The notes under the pieces were generated by a model. It did no database searches and was not told the DNA's origin. It saw only the letters and a program-made list of their open reading frames with translations. The position numbers and the translations under genes are program-made. From Deltaproteobacteria bacterium (GTDB lineage: Bacteria > Desulfobacterota > Syntrophia > Syntrophales > JACQWR01), in NCBI GenBank assembly GCA_016209105.1, contig JACQWR010000006.1, positions 124,001-188,000 of the forward strand: a DNA stretch of 64,000 nucleotides, written 5' to 3'. The first letter of the stretch is position 1. Each line of letters starts with the position of its first letter. Shown piece after piece: positions 27,256 through 34,505 of this stretch.

Positions 27256-27702
27256 ATGAACGGAAACGGAATTAATGCCTACAAGCAATCAAACGTAATT
27301 ACGGCGGATCCAAAAAAACTTGTTATCCTTTGCTATGAAACGATAATCAGCAATCTCAAAATGGCGCAGGAAAGTTATGCCTCGAAGGATTACGAAACAA
27401 AAGCGAAATGCATTCAGAAGGCGCAGGATATCATCTGTGAATTGACGAATGCCCTTGATTTTGAAAAAGGCGGAGAGGTGGCGAAAAATTTATACGCCCT
27501 ATACGGTTTTTTCACCCGTCATATTATGGAGGCGGACTTAAAGAAGGATATTGAAGCTTTCAAAGAAGATATCAAAATGCTGGAGGAATTAAAATCGGCT
27601 TGGCAGGAAATTTTTTACGGCTCCCCGAAACCCGCCGAGATCGAACCCGCAATTATTCATGATACGGGCAGGAAAAAAATGACCGCGGCATATAGAGTGT
27701 AG
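27256..27702 (+). CDS. fliS: Flagellin export chaperone FliS
   Basis: A 148-residue FliS. The pattern NAYKQSNVITADPKKLVILCYETIISNLKMAQ at the start, then KAQDIICELTNALDFEKGGEVAKNLYALYGFFTRHI, is diagnostic: an all-helical four-helix bundle that binds the C-terminus of flagellin in the cytoplasm to stop early polymerisation. The last 25 residues extend beyond the usual end. TAGGAGAC precedes the ATG. The gene lies 49 bases after fliD and nine bases before the fliT-like gene, so the three probably form one late flagellar transcript. Confidence 0.95.
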   Translation: MNGNGINAYKQSNVITADPKKLVILCYETIISNLKMAQESYASKDYETKAKCIQKAQDIICELTNALDFEKGGEVAKNLYALYGFFTRHIMEADLKKDIEAFKEDIKMLEELKSAWQEIFYGSPKPAEIEPAIIHDTGRKKMTAAYRV

Positions 27703-27710
27703 AGGAACAC

Positions 27711-28184
27711 GTGAGTAGTATGAGATCCCCGAAAATGAATTCCCAAAATTCCCCCAGTATCGCTAATTGCGTGGAGCTAAAGCTAAACGCTTTTAAGAGA
27801 TTTTATTCAGCTACGGTAGCGCTCAAGAAACATATTGATGCCGGAGAGGTGGATGAGATCGCCGATATCATTCAAGAACGCCAGAAGTACATGGATATCA
27901 TTGATCGTATTGATAACTACATCCGTAAAATCCGACGTGATGACCCGCCGCACGTTTCTTCCCTGGCGGATGAGACCAGGGGACAAATAGGGACTCTGAC
28001 CGATGAAATTGGGAAAGCGCTGAGAGAAATTTCCGCTCTCGATAAGGAATGTAATGTCGCGGCGGCATCACGGCTCGATAACTTAAAGCAGGAATTACTA
28101 AAGGCGATGCAAAGCCAGCATAATTTGCGGAATTACCATGATGGCGCCCCTCACATTTCAAAATTCTTGGATGTGAAATTATAA
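27711..28184 (+). CDS. FliT/FlgN-like flagellar chaperone (putative)
   Basis: A 157-residue, mostly helical protein (ELKLNAFKRFYSATVALKKHI, IADIIQERQKYMDIIDRIDN, ALREISALDKECNVAA, LDNLKQELLKAMQSQHNLRNY). Length, helix pattern and position straight after fliS fit FliT or FlgN, which chaperone FliD or the FlgK/FlgL junction proteins. The ELDKEC-like SALDKECN segment followed by a basic helix is common in FlgN/FliT relatives. The start is a GTG after AGAGGAACAC; an ATG three codons later is possible. Sequence identity in this family is low, so the specific partner (FliD by synteny) is an inference. Confidence 0.62.
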   Translation: MSSMRSPKMNSQNSPSIANCVELKLNAFKRFYSATVALKKHIDAGEVDEIADIIQERQKYMDIIDRIDNYIRKIRRDDPPHVSSLADETRGQIGTLTDEIGKALREISALDKECNVAAASRLDNLKQELLKAMQSQHNLRNYHDGAPHISKFLDVKL

Positions 28185-28215
28185 TAGTTGTTAAAAGGAA
28201 GACTATTCGGCAGGC

Positions 28216-28243
28216 TAAAGTTTCATACAATAAATGCCGATAA
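28216..28243 (+). promoter_or_regulatory. Sigma-28 promoter of flaG
   Basis: TAAAGTTT (28216-28223) and GCCGATAA (28236-28243), both exact matches to the sigma-28 core, separated by 12 bases. The same 12-base spacing is seen at fliC. A start of transcription near 28250 would give a leader of about 30 bases before the flaG ATG. Confidence 0.88.
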
Positions 28244-28279
28244 ATAATGTAAAAGAGGTGAAATTAAAAGGCAGGACCA

Positions 28280-28639
28280 ATGGAAATTCAACCCGTGTTT
28301 ATGGATACCGGGCTGGCGGAAAGCGTTATGAGCTATAGCGCGCCGGTCCAGTCAACAAAGGCGAGCGAAGCTGAAGCCCCTCCCCAAAAAGCATCGTCGG
28401 GCGGATCTTTAAGTTCTGAGCAAGTCGAGGAGATGGTGCGAGTAATCGGGGAGCAATTGCAAGCTATGAATGTGAGCCTTAATTTTACTCCGTACGGACA
28501 GAACGACGAAAAGATGGCCATCGTTGTCTCGGAAAAAGAAACGGGAAAAGTGATCCGGGAAATTCCACCGAAAGAACTTCAAAATTTATACATGAAGATG
28601 AACGAGTTGATCGGTATTATCTTTAATCGTCGCGCTTAA
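28280..28639 (+). CDS. flaG: FlaG family flagellar protein
   Basis: A 119-residue FlaG. The first ~50 residues are low-complexity (Ser, Ala, Pro). The conserved C-terminal domain reads LNFTPYGQNDEKMAIVVSEKETGKVIREIPPKELQNLYMKM, with the family hallmark ETGKVIREIPP. In other bacteria FlaG affects filament length and sometimes FliD or flagellin assembly. The gene has its own strong sigma-28 promoter. Its stop shares bases with the stop of the convergent TPR gene (the TTAA at 28636-28639), so both transcripts read into each other unless a terminator lies further on; none is evident. Confidence 0.93.
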   Translation: MEIQPVFMDTGLAESVMSYSAPVQSTKASEAEAPPQKASSGGSLSSEQVEEMVRVIGEQLQAMNVSLNFTPYGQNDEKMAIVVSEKETGKVIREIPPKELQNLYMKMNELIGIIFNRRA

Positions 28640-29352
28640 CCAGCGATATTCTTTTTAATGTAATCCAGCAGTTCGATGCCTTCTTTGAAATCGGCGTTTA
28701 TCTTTAGACCTTCTTCAATTGCCTCCCGGGCATTATCCCACTCTTTTTTCCCCACATAACCTCTGGCAACGTTATAGTAAAGGCCTTCATCGTCAGGCTG
28801 TACCACGAGGGCTTTTTTAAACTCGACAATAGCCTCTGCATACCGTCCTTCTCTGCGGTATTGAATCCCCTTCCCGTTGTAATAATGAATAAGAATTGAA
28901 GAAATTCTTTCATCATCACGTATCAGTTCCTTTGCTTCGGCATGGTCGCCCTTGCCGATGAGCGCTTTAATTTGGTTGATGCGGTCCTCAATTTCCTCCG
29001 GATGTTCGCCTTTTTTGCTTTCTTGCAGTTTAGCAAGAATTTCCTCCTCCTTAATATGGGTTAACTGCTTTATGAAATCGAGCGTGGTTTTGGGATCGTT
29101 GTCGCGGAAGCTGACGGGGCCGTAAACATCCTTGAATATTTTTGAGTCCGCCAGTTTTTGCTGAAACAGATTAATATCGTTCGTAAACTCTCTTTGATCC
29201 GAGGCCAGCATTTTTATCGTGAGGAGCTTTTCCAGGGCTTCCCTGAAATCTACCAGGCAGGAATAGATATTTCCCTTCTGAAGGTGCCGTTTACAATCCG
29301 CCAGTTTTTTTGCAATAAGGGCTGTTTCTTCTCTCTTGATTGCATCTTCCAT
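28636..29352 (-). CDS. TPR-repeat protein
   Basis: A 238-residue soluble protein with no signal peptide. The C-terminal half carries TPR-like units (HYYNGKGIQYRREGRYAEAIVEFKKAL, GLYYNVARGYVGKKEWDNAREAI, then a KINADFKEGIELLDYI helix). The N-terminal half is charged and helical (CKRHLQKGNIYSCLVDFREAL). GGGAGGC precedes the ATG. It is the only minus-strand gene in the flagellar block and converges on flaG. A similar TPR gene near flaG or fliS is plausible as a regulator or assembly factor, but no specific family is recognised, so its function is unassigned. Confidence 0.75.
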   Translation of the reverse strand: MEDAIKREETALIAKKLADCKRHLQKGNIYSCLVDFREALEKLLTIKMLASDQREFTNDINLFQQKLADSKIFKDVYGPVSFRDNDPKTTLDFIKQLTHIKEEEILAKLQESKKGEHPEEIEDRINQIKALIGKGDHAEAKELIRDDERISSILIHYYNGKGIQYRREGRYAEAIVEFKKALVVQPDDEGLYYNVARGYVGKKEWDNAREAIEEGLKINADFKEGIELLDYIKKNIAG

Positions 29353-29742
29353 AAGGGCCTCCCGATGAAAGTTCCCTCAGATTAAGAGCTGAATCAGGCC
29401 GCGGGCGCATTCTCCATGAGTACGCTCAAGGGGTGAGCGAGCAGATGCCTCAGCGGTACTATTCCTTAAGGATCGAAGAGTCTTCGCCATGTACTGTGGA
29501 AAATCTTCGAAAAAAGTTCCCCTCAAATTTGAGGGGATTCTATAGAAACATTTTTATAAAGTCGAGCTATTTTACTCACTATTGCCGCATTGGGAAAGGG
29601 TTTCCTCGTTTTTTTCTCCCCGCGGGTTTTTCCTGCTTCAAAAGTCGGCTCCCGAACGATGTTTTGTTTAATATAGTGAAAATATTAGTAAAAATATTTA
29701 ATTGTCCACGGAAGTGCTGGCGAAAATAGCGAATAAATCTGC
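29353..29742. other. Intergenic region between the divergent TPR gene and flgM-like gene
   Basis: No convincing gene is seen; a 98-codon frame on the plus strand has no ribosome site and no family features. The left end must hold the promoter of the TPR gene on the minus strand, which I could not pick out. A perfect 18-bp palindrome sits at 29519-29536. The right end is A+T-rich and leads into a sigma-28 promoter. Confidence 0.6.
29519..29536. promoter_or_regulatory. Perfect 18-bp palindrome, possible operator
   Basis: CCCCTCAAATTTGAGGGG reads identically on both strands. It lies between divergent genes. It has no following T run on the plus strand, so a dimeric regulator site is more likely than a terminator. 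Confidence 0.4.
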
Positions 29743-29769
29743 TCAAGTTTTGCGTATTTGTGCCGATAA
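29743..29769 (+). promoter_or_regulatory. Sigma-28 promoter of the flgM-like gene
   Basis: TCAAGTTT (29743-29750), 11 bases, GCCGATAA (29762-29769): one mismatch to the full sigma-28 consensus, with the canonical spacing. The following gene starts about 50 bases after the expected transcription start. Confidence 0.88.
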
Positions 29770-29826
29770 AGTATTTAGGATAGGTTTAAATGACAAGCCT
29801 TGTCCGTAACTTTTGGGAGAACTGCG

Positions 29827-30051
29827 GTGACGATCTCTTCGTATCAGGTGGATAACGTAATCAGGGCCTACACAAAGCAAACCCGGGTCAAAATCAAAAG
29901 CGATGCAACCCAGGAAGTTGCAAAAGGCAATGCCTACAATGATGTCGTCTCACTGTCCACGAAAGAAAACAGTAAGGAAAGCAGTAAAAAAGATGCTTAC
30001 GAAAAAATATCCTACAGTCTCGTGGACATAATCTTGAATAATAAAGAATAA
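29827..30051 (+). CDS. Small FlgM-associated-type protein (DVU0524-like) or divergent FlgM
   Basis: A 74-residue protein starting at a GTG preceded by GGGAGA; an in-frame ATG 27 bases upstream would lie before that ribosome site. The start MTISSYQVDNVIRAYTKQ is like the small proteins found beside flgM in Desulfovibrio and Geobacter (DVU0524 type), which in turn resemble the N-terminus of FlgM. The C-terminal YEKISYSLVDIIL helix is short, and the usual FlgM sigma-binding region is not clearly seen. The near-perfect sigma-28 promoter fits a feedback component of late flagellar control. Whether it binds sigma-28 cannot be told from sequence. Confidence 0.6.
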   Translation: MTISSYQVDNVIRAYTKQTRVKIKSDATQEVAKGNAYNDVVSLSTKENSKESSKKDAYEKISYSLVDIILNNKE

Positions 30052-30152
30052 TGATTAACTCTCAGAAAATCTTTCAGTTTTCTCGGTTTTATACAAATAT
30101 CACCTAAAGGTTTTGGTTGCAGATATATTGGCAGGAGTGAGGAGTTTACCCC

Positions 30153-31637
30153 ATGGAGCAAATGCTGATCGAGGGAATTTTGTATCAAGAGGACAAAAAG
30201 AAAATTTTGATTGTAGATGACTACCTTCCCACGAGAAAGCTTATTGCCGAGGCTCTTACACAGACCGGAACGTATGAAGTAACGGAAGCAAGCGATGGAA
30301 CGGAGGCGTTAAAGGCATTTCAGGATTCTCCTCATGATATGGTCATATGCGATATTATGATGCCCGGCATGAGCGGCATCGAACTCCTCAGTATCTTAAG
30401 AGAAATAAACCCCTGCATACCGGTTATCATGATTACCGCGCACCCGGCTCTGGAACTGAGCGTTTCGGCAATGAAGAAGGGCGCCGTAGATTTTCTAAAA
30501 AAGCCATTCGATATTGATGACCTGATTTTTAAGGTAGGTATCTATTTACGTGAGAAAAGTTTACTTCAGTATAAGGATATTGAGGACGAAGAAACATATC
30601 TCCGTTTGAAGAACAAAACCAAGGAATTATCGGTACAAAGTTATATATACGATGCTCTGGAAAATACGGGGGGAGACCGTAGCCAGACCTTTCAAAAAAC
30701 CGTTGAACTGGCCATTAAGATCGTTGATGGCGAAAGCGGCTCGCTCTATTTATTTGATGCAGAGGTTGGAGAGTTTAAACCCCAGATTATCAAGAGTAAT
30801 GAGGGTGGAGCAAATCATCAGGGTATGGCGCCCATGCTGAACAATCTGTTCCGGATGGTCGTGGAGAAAAAAGAGGCATTGATGCTCAACTCAGAAAATG
30901 ATCCCGTGATTTCTCCCTCCTTGATTTGCGCTCCCCTGATGATTCGAGATAATGTTCTGGGCATTTTGAGTGTGAGGAAGAAAAAAGACGGGAGGACATT
31001 CACAAAAAAGGACCTCCATTATATACTGAGCCTTACCAAACGGGCGTCACTGAACCTCGAAAATGCCGCACTGTATGAAAGTATCTATACCAATCTCATG
31101 GATACGTTCCAATCACTTGTCGCTTCGATCCAGGTCCGCGATCACTATACGGAATTACATTCCCGCCGGGTGGCTGATTTGGCCATAACCATCGCCGAAC
31201 GCATGAATTGCAGTGAAAAAGATATTGAGTCACTGAAAATAGCGGGGACGCTTCATGACGTAGGAAAGATCTCCATACCGGATCGAATATTGTTGAAATC
31301 GGGGAAATTGACCCCGGAAGAATACGCTGTTGTGAAAAATCACCCTTCGGTGGGGGATGGTATTCTGAAATCCATCGTCATTTTCGATAATGAAAGAATT
31401 ATCATCAATCACCACCATGAAAGATGGGATGGCACCGGCTATCCCGATGGACTTGTCGGCAAGGATATACCCTTTCTGGCGCGGATACTGGCTGTGGCAG
31501 ATTCATTCGATGCGATGACTACCGACCGTCCTTATAGAAAGGCTATGACGCTGGATAATGCCGTGGCGGAATTGGAAAGGAGCAAGGGTACCTGTTTCGA
31601 CGGTGCGATCGTTGATTGTTTTGTAGATACCCTCTAA
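30153..31637 (+). CDS. Response regulator with REC, GAF-like and HD-GYP domains
   Basis: A 494-residue protein. The receiver domain (about 17-135) has the acidic pair in ILIVDDYLP, the phospho-acceptor aspartate at residue 67 (VICDIMMPGMSG) and the lysine of FLKKPFD. A GAF-like sensor follows (about 165-310, IVDGESGSLYLFD, SLICAPLMIRDNVLGILSV). The HD-GYP domain (about 320-490) keeps the metal-binding HDVGKISIPD and the signature HHHERWDGTGYPDG, so it is predicted to hydrolyse cyclic di-GMP. A missing kinase partner suggests regulation from elsewhere. Sitting in the flagellar block, it may help switch between motile and sessile states. A terminator follows 28 bases after the stop. Confidence 0.92.
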   Translation: MEQMLIEGILYQEDKKKILIVDDYLPTRKLIAEALTQTGTYEVTEASDGTEALKAFQDSPHDMVICDIMMPGMSGIELLSILREINPCIPVIMITAHPALELSVSAMKKGAVDFLKKPFDIDDLIFKVGIYLREKSLLQYKDIEDEETYLRLKNKTKELSVQSYIYDALENTGGDRSQTFQKTVELAIKIVDGESGSLYLFDAEVGEFKPQIIKSNEGGANHQGMAPMLNNLFRMVVEKKEALMLNSENDPVISPSLICAPLMIRDNVLGILSVRKKKDGRTFTKKDLHYILSLTKRASLNLENAALYESIYTNLMDTFQSLVASIQVRDHYTELHSRRVADLAITIAERMNCSEKDIESLKIAGTLHDVGKISIPDRILLKSGKLTPEEYAVVKNHPSVGDGILKSIVIFDNERIIINHHHERWDGTGYPDGLVGKDIPFLARILAVADSFDAMTTDRPYRKAMTLDNAVAELERSKGTCFDGAIVDCFVDTL

Positions 31638-31665
31638 CAACTCCTGTTGCTCATAAAACTCAATC

Positions 31666-31712
31666 AGCCCCCCGTTGCCCGATGCTTAAGAAGGGAAACG
31701 GGGGGCTTTTTT
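31666..31712 (+). terminator. Rho-independent terminator after the HD-GYP gene
   Basis: An 11-bp stem, AGCCCCCCGTT (31666-31676) and AACGGGGGGCT (31697-31707), with a 20-base loop, followed by a T run. This ends the HD-GYP transcript. Confidence 0.92.
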
Positions 31713-31851
31713 GTCACTGTCTTCATAAAAGCGGGTCCAACCATTTGTCTTTGCCTGCCGCATCGGCAAGCTGATGATATTTTGCCGGGACGCCATTTGT
31801 GGGTCCGTCACTTTTTCCCCGACACTTTCCCCGATCTTTGTAAGACCTGGC

Positions 31852-32685
31852 ATGAAATTTGATAATATTTCTGATTATAAACATGCAATGGCAGGTATGA
31901 TAATGGCGATCATCTCAAAAAATGATTTCCGTAACGAGTTTCCGGAACAGTTACGTAACATTGCGGAAGGATATACTAAAGCGCCGAAGGGAAACAATGC
32001 CAAGGAGATGAGCTCCTTTGCCGGCCTTTTTATTGATGCCATTAATAAAAATGGCGAGGGCATGGGCGGCGCGCTTACCGAATCGGTTATACTGGATAAA
32101 GAGCAGATTCAGAAGCTTATCATGAAAGTTCAGATTCAGATGTATGAACATTTGCTGAGCGCTATGACGGACGTAAACCCAGACGATCCCCCCGGATCGC
32201 TTGCGGACGGGGTGCAATTGACGCCGAAAGGCTTATTCCCGCCGGAAGCGGTCATGTCAAAAAACCGTCAGCAATCGTTGAAAAGTGACGCTTCTCAGGC
32301 AGAAAACCGTTTTGCCCCGATTATTGAACGGGCGGCGCGTACGTACGGTGTGGACAGCACGTTGATACAGGGGGTTATCAGGGCGGAGAGCAACTTTAAC
32401 CCTCGCGCGGTTTCTCCCAAGGGGGCTATGGGGTTGATGCAACTTATGCCGGCAACGGCAAAAGACCTGGGTGTGGCGGATCCCTACGATCCGGTGGAGA
32501 ATATCATGGGGGGCACACGCTATTTGAAGAACCTGCTCGACCGGTATGACGGGGATGTCACACTCGCGCTGGCCGCTTACAACTGGGGTATGGGCAATGT
32601 GGAGAAGTCCCCGAACAGACTACCCGCCGAAACCAGAACCTACATCGTCCGTGTTGCTCGGTATTATCGTCAGGCCAAGGCCTGA
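31852..32685 (+). CDS. Lytic transglycosylase (SLT domain), flagellar-locus type
   Basis: A 277-residue protein with a C-terminal soluble-lytic-transglycosylase domain: the catalytic glutamate in [20 protein letters not shown], then [36 protein letters not shown] and [15 protein letters not shown]. The first ~150 residues are a helical domain I do not recognise. No signal peptide is visible from the ATG I chose (MKFDNISDY), which suggests export by the flagellar system or another leaderless route; a longer start 78 bases upstream lacks support. Flagellar loci often hold such enzymes to open the peptidoglycan for the rod. A short inverted-repeat element begins seven bases after its stop. Confidence 0.86.
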   Translation: MKFDNISDYKHAMAGMIMAIISKNDFRNEFPEQLRNIAEGYTKAPKGNNAKEMSSFAGLFIDAINKNGEGMGGALTESVILDKEQIQKLIMKVQIQMYEHLLSAMTDVNPDDPPGSLADGVQLTPKGLFPPEAVMSKNRQQSLKSDASQAENRFAPIIERAARTYGVDSTLIQGVIRAESNFNPRAVSPKGAMGLMQLMPATAKDLGVADPYDPVENIMGGTRYLKNLLDRYDGDVTLALAAYNWGMGNVEKSPNRLPAETRTYIVRVARYYRQAKA

Positions 32686-32691
32686 AGAAAC

Positions 32692-32815
32692 CAGGCTGTT
32701 GAAAAACGCCCATCTGCTGCGTTTCCCTCATCCTTCGCCATTCGACGCACGTAGGAGTACGCCTCATGGCGAAGTGTTTCGGGGGCCTTGCACCTGGGCA
32801 TTTTTAAACAGCCTG
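32692..32815. repeat. MITE-like inverted-repeat element, copy A
   Basis: About 124 bp bounded by terminal inverted repeats: left CAGGCTGTTGAAAAACGCCC, and right, read on the other strand, CAGGCTGTTTAAAAATGCCC (18 of 20 identical). It is homologous along its length to the element at 56756-56875, including internal CATTCGACG and GTCGGGGG/TTCGGGGG segments. It encodes no protein and starts seven bases after the transglycosylase stop. Confidence 0.85.
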
Positions 32816-33000
32816 TATGATGAGGTTTTCACACAGCAAGCAGGTCAGTCCCTGAAGCGCGAATCCGAGATTTTTTCGGGATACCCTGCTTCCGTAGCGA
32901 AGCGAGGAAATGCAGGGTCGAAAAAGTGTCTTGAGCGCAAAGAGACTGCCTGCAGAACGCTCACGACCAACCTGCCAATCTTTCACTTTTTACCGGTCCG
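32816..33000. other. Non-coding spacer between the repeat element and trmFO
   Basis: No gene is recognised. Positions around 32883-32930 hold an imperfect inverted repeat (CCCTGCTTCC and GGAAATGCAGGG) that could fold, on either strand, downstream of the trmFO stop. No T run follows it, so terminator function is uncertain. Confidence 0.5.
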
Positions 33001-34329
33001 TCATGCTTGACCAATACCGCATACTTCCTCCTGCCATTTTTTCAGATCGTTCAAGGCACGCCGGGCATAGTGTTCTCCCCGGTTCTTTTTGGGAACTCTC
33101 CCGGGAAGCGGTGGGAAAAGGCCGAAATTAACATTCATTGGCTGAAAGTTTTTGCCGTCCTTCCCGGTTATATGATTTACGAGGGCGCCGAGCGCCGTTG
33201 TGCCCGGGGGCGGTGCCATTTTCTCCCCATGCACATAGCGGCACGCGCTGATGCCGGCGATGAGTCCCATGGCCGCAGATTCCACGTAGCCTTCCACGCC
33301 CGTAATCTGACCCGCAAAAAAAAGATTGTCACGGGTCTGCAATTGCAGGGTTTCCTTGAGCAGCAGCGGAGAATTGATAAAAGTATTCCGATGCATGCTT
33401 CCGTAACGGGCGAACTCCGCCTGTTCCAATCCAGGGATCATTCTGAAGATGCGCTGCTGCTCCGGCCAGGTGAGCTTCGTCTGGAAGCCCACCATGTTGA
33501 AGAGCGTCTGTTCCCTGTTTTCCTGCCGCAGCTGCACTACGGCGTACGGCTGCTTGCCTGTCTTCGGATTTACCAGCCCCACCGGCTTCATGGGACCGAA
33601 GCAGAGGGTGTTGATGCCCCTGCCGGCAATAACCTCAATGGGAAGACAGCCCTCGAAACATTTTATGTCTTCAAAAGTTTCCAGGGGGACACATTTCCCT
33701 TCCGTCAGCGCGTTCCAGAATCTCTCATACTCGTCTTTTTCCAGGGGGCAATTCAGATAATCCCCCGCACCGTCTGCGTAGCGGGAAGCCCGGAAAATAG
33801 ATTCGTAATTGAGGGATTCTTTTTCGATGATGGGCGCAATGGCATCATAGAAATAGAGATAGTTGCTGCCCGTAACCTTCGCGATGCTTTGCGCCAGCGC
33901 ATCGGACGTGAGGGGACCGGTGGCTATAATGACAACCTCTTCCGTCGGTATCGCCGGGATTTCCTTCCGGACGATCTCCACACCCTTCCGGGAGAGGAGT
34001 TTGCTTTCAATAGTGCGGGAAAAATCCGTCCTGTCCACGGCCAGGGCTTTTCCCGCTGGCACCGCTGTGGCATCGGCGGCCTCTATGATGAGGGAGCCCA
34101 TAAGACGCATTTCTTCCTTGAGGAGGCCCACGGCGTTTTCAAGAATATTGGAGCGAAGGGAGTTGCTGCATACCAGCTCGGCAAGGTATTCTGATTTATG
34201 AGCCGGCGAGAAACGTTCGGGCTTCATCTCGCAGAGGGTAACGGTTTCCCCCCGCTTGGCGAGCTGCCAGGCCGCCTCGCAACCAGCAAGACCGCCACCA
34301 ATCACAATAATAGATTTCTGCTCGGTCAT
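33001..34329 (-). CDS. trmFO: tRNA m5U54 methyltransferase, folate/FAD-dependent (TrmFO)
   Basis: A 442-residue flavoprotein that makes 5-methyluridine at position 54 of tRNA, using methylenetetrahydrofolate. The N-terminal FAD motif is [32 protein letters not shown] carries a catalytic cysteine. [22 protein letters not shown] is the conserved C-terminal FAD contact. TrmFO (formerly Gid) is typical of Desulfobacterota and Gram-positive bacteria, in place of TrmA. It lies at the end of the dprA-topA-trmFO series, an arrangement frequent in this phylum; a 139-bp repeat element separates it from topA. Confidence 0.96.
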   Translation of the reverse strand: MTEQKSIIVIGGGLAGCEAAWQLAKRGETVTLCEMKPERFSPAHKSEYLAELVCSNSLRSNILENAVGLLKEEMRLMGSLIIEAADATAVPAGKALAVDRTDFSRTIESKLLSRKGVEIVRKEIPAIPTEEVVIIATGPLTSDALAQSIAKVTGSNYLYFYDAIAPIIEKESLNYESIFRASRYADGAGDYLNCPLEKDEYERFWNALTEGKCVPLETFEDIKCFEGCLPIEVIAGRGINTLCFGPMKPVGLVNPKTGKQPYAVVQLRQENREQTLFNMVGFQTKLTWPEQQRIFRMIPGLEQAEFARYGSMHRNTFINSPLLLKETLQLQTRDNLFFAGQITGVEGYVESAAMGLIAGISACRYVHGEKMAPPPGTTALGALVNHITGKDGKNFQPMNVNFGLFPPLPGRVPKKNRGEHYARRALNDLKKWQEEVCGIGQA

Positions 34330-34366
34330 TGTATTATTTCCTGCAAGGGGGAGGGAAAGAGTTTAA

Positions 34367-34505
34367 GTGAGAGACGGCTTCGTAAAAAGCGCCAGAGGCA
34401 AGGCATGCGAAACTTGAGGAACGAGACATACAGTGACGTACGTCGCAGTGACGAAGGCAGAAGCACAACTTGAGCATATGCGTTTTTTACGAAGCCGTCT
34501 CTCAC
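34367..34505. repeat. Inverted-repeat element overlapping the topA stop codon, copy C
   Basis: A 139-bp element with long terminal inverted repeats: left GTGAGAGACGGCTTCGTAAA, right (other strand) GTGAGAGACGGCTTCGTAAA, followed by AAAGCG or AAACGC. Its internal part TACGTCGCAGTGACGAAGG resembles the reverse strand of the A and B copies (TACGTGCGTCGAATGGCGAAGG), so it belongs to a related family with different ends. The right end covers the topA stop codon (34502-34504). Confidence 0.85.

Noticed and set aside
31849-31865. A sigma-54-like TGGCAT...TTGA at the transglycosylase start
   Set aside because: It overlaps the start codon, lacks the GC/TTGCW match and is likely chance.
32546-33010. 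A 154-codon plus-strand frame across the transglycosylase end and repeat copy A
   Set aside because: It starts inside the transglycosylase gene and reads through the inverted-repeat element; no conserved feature.
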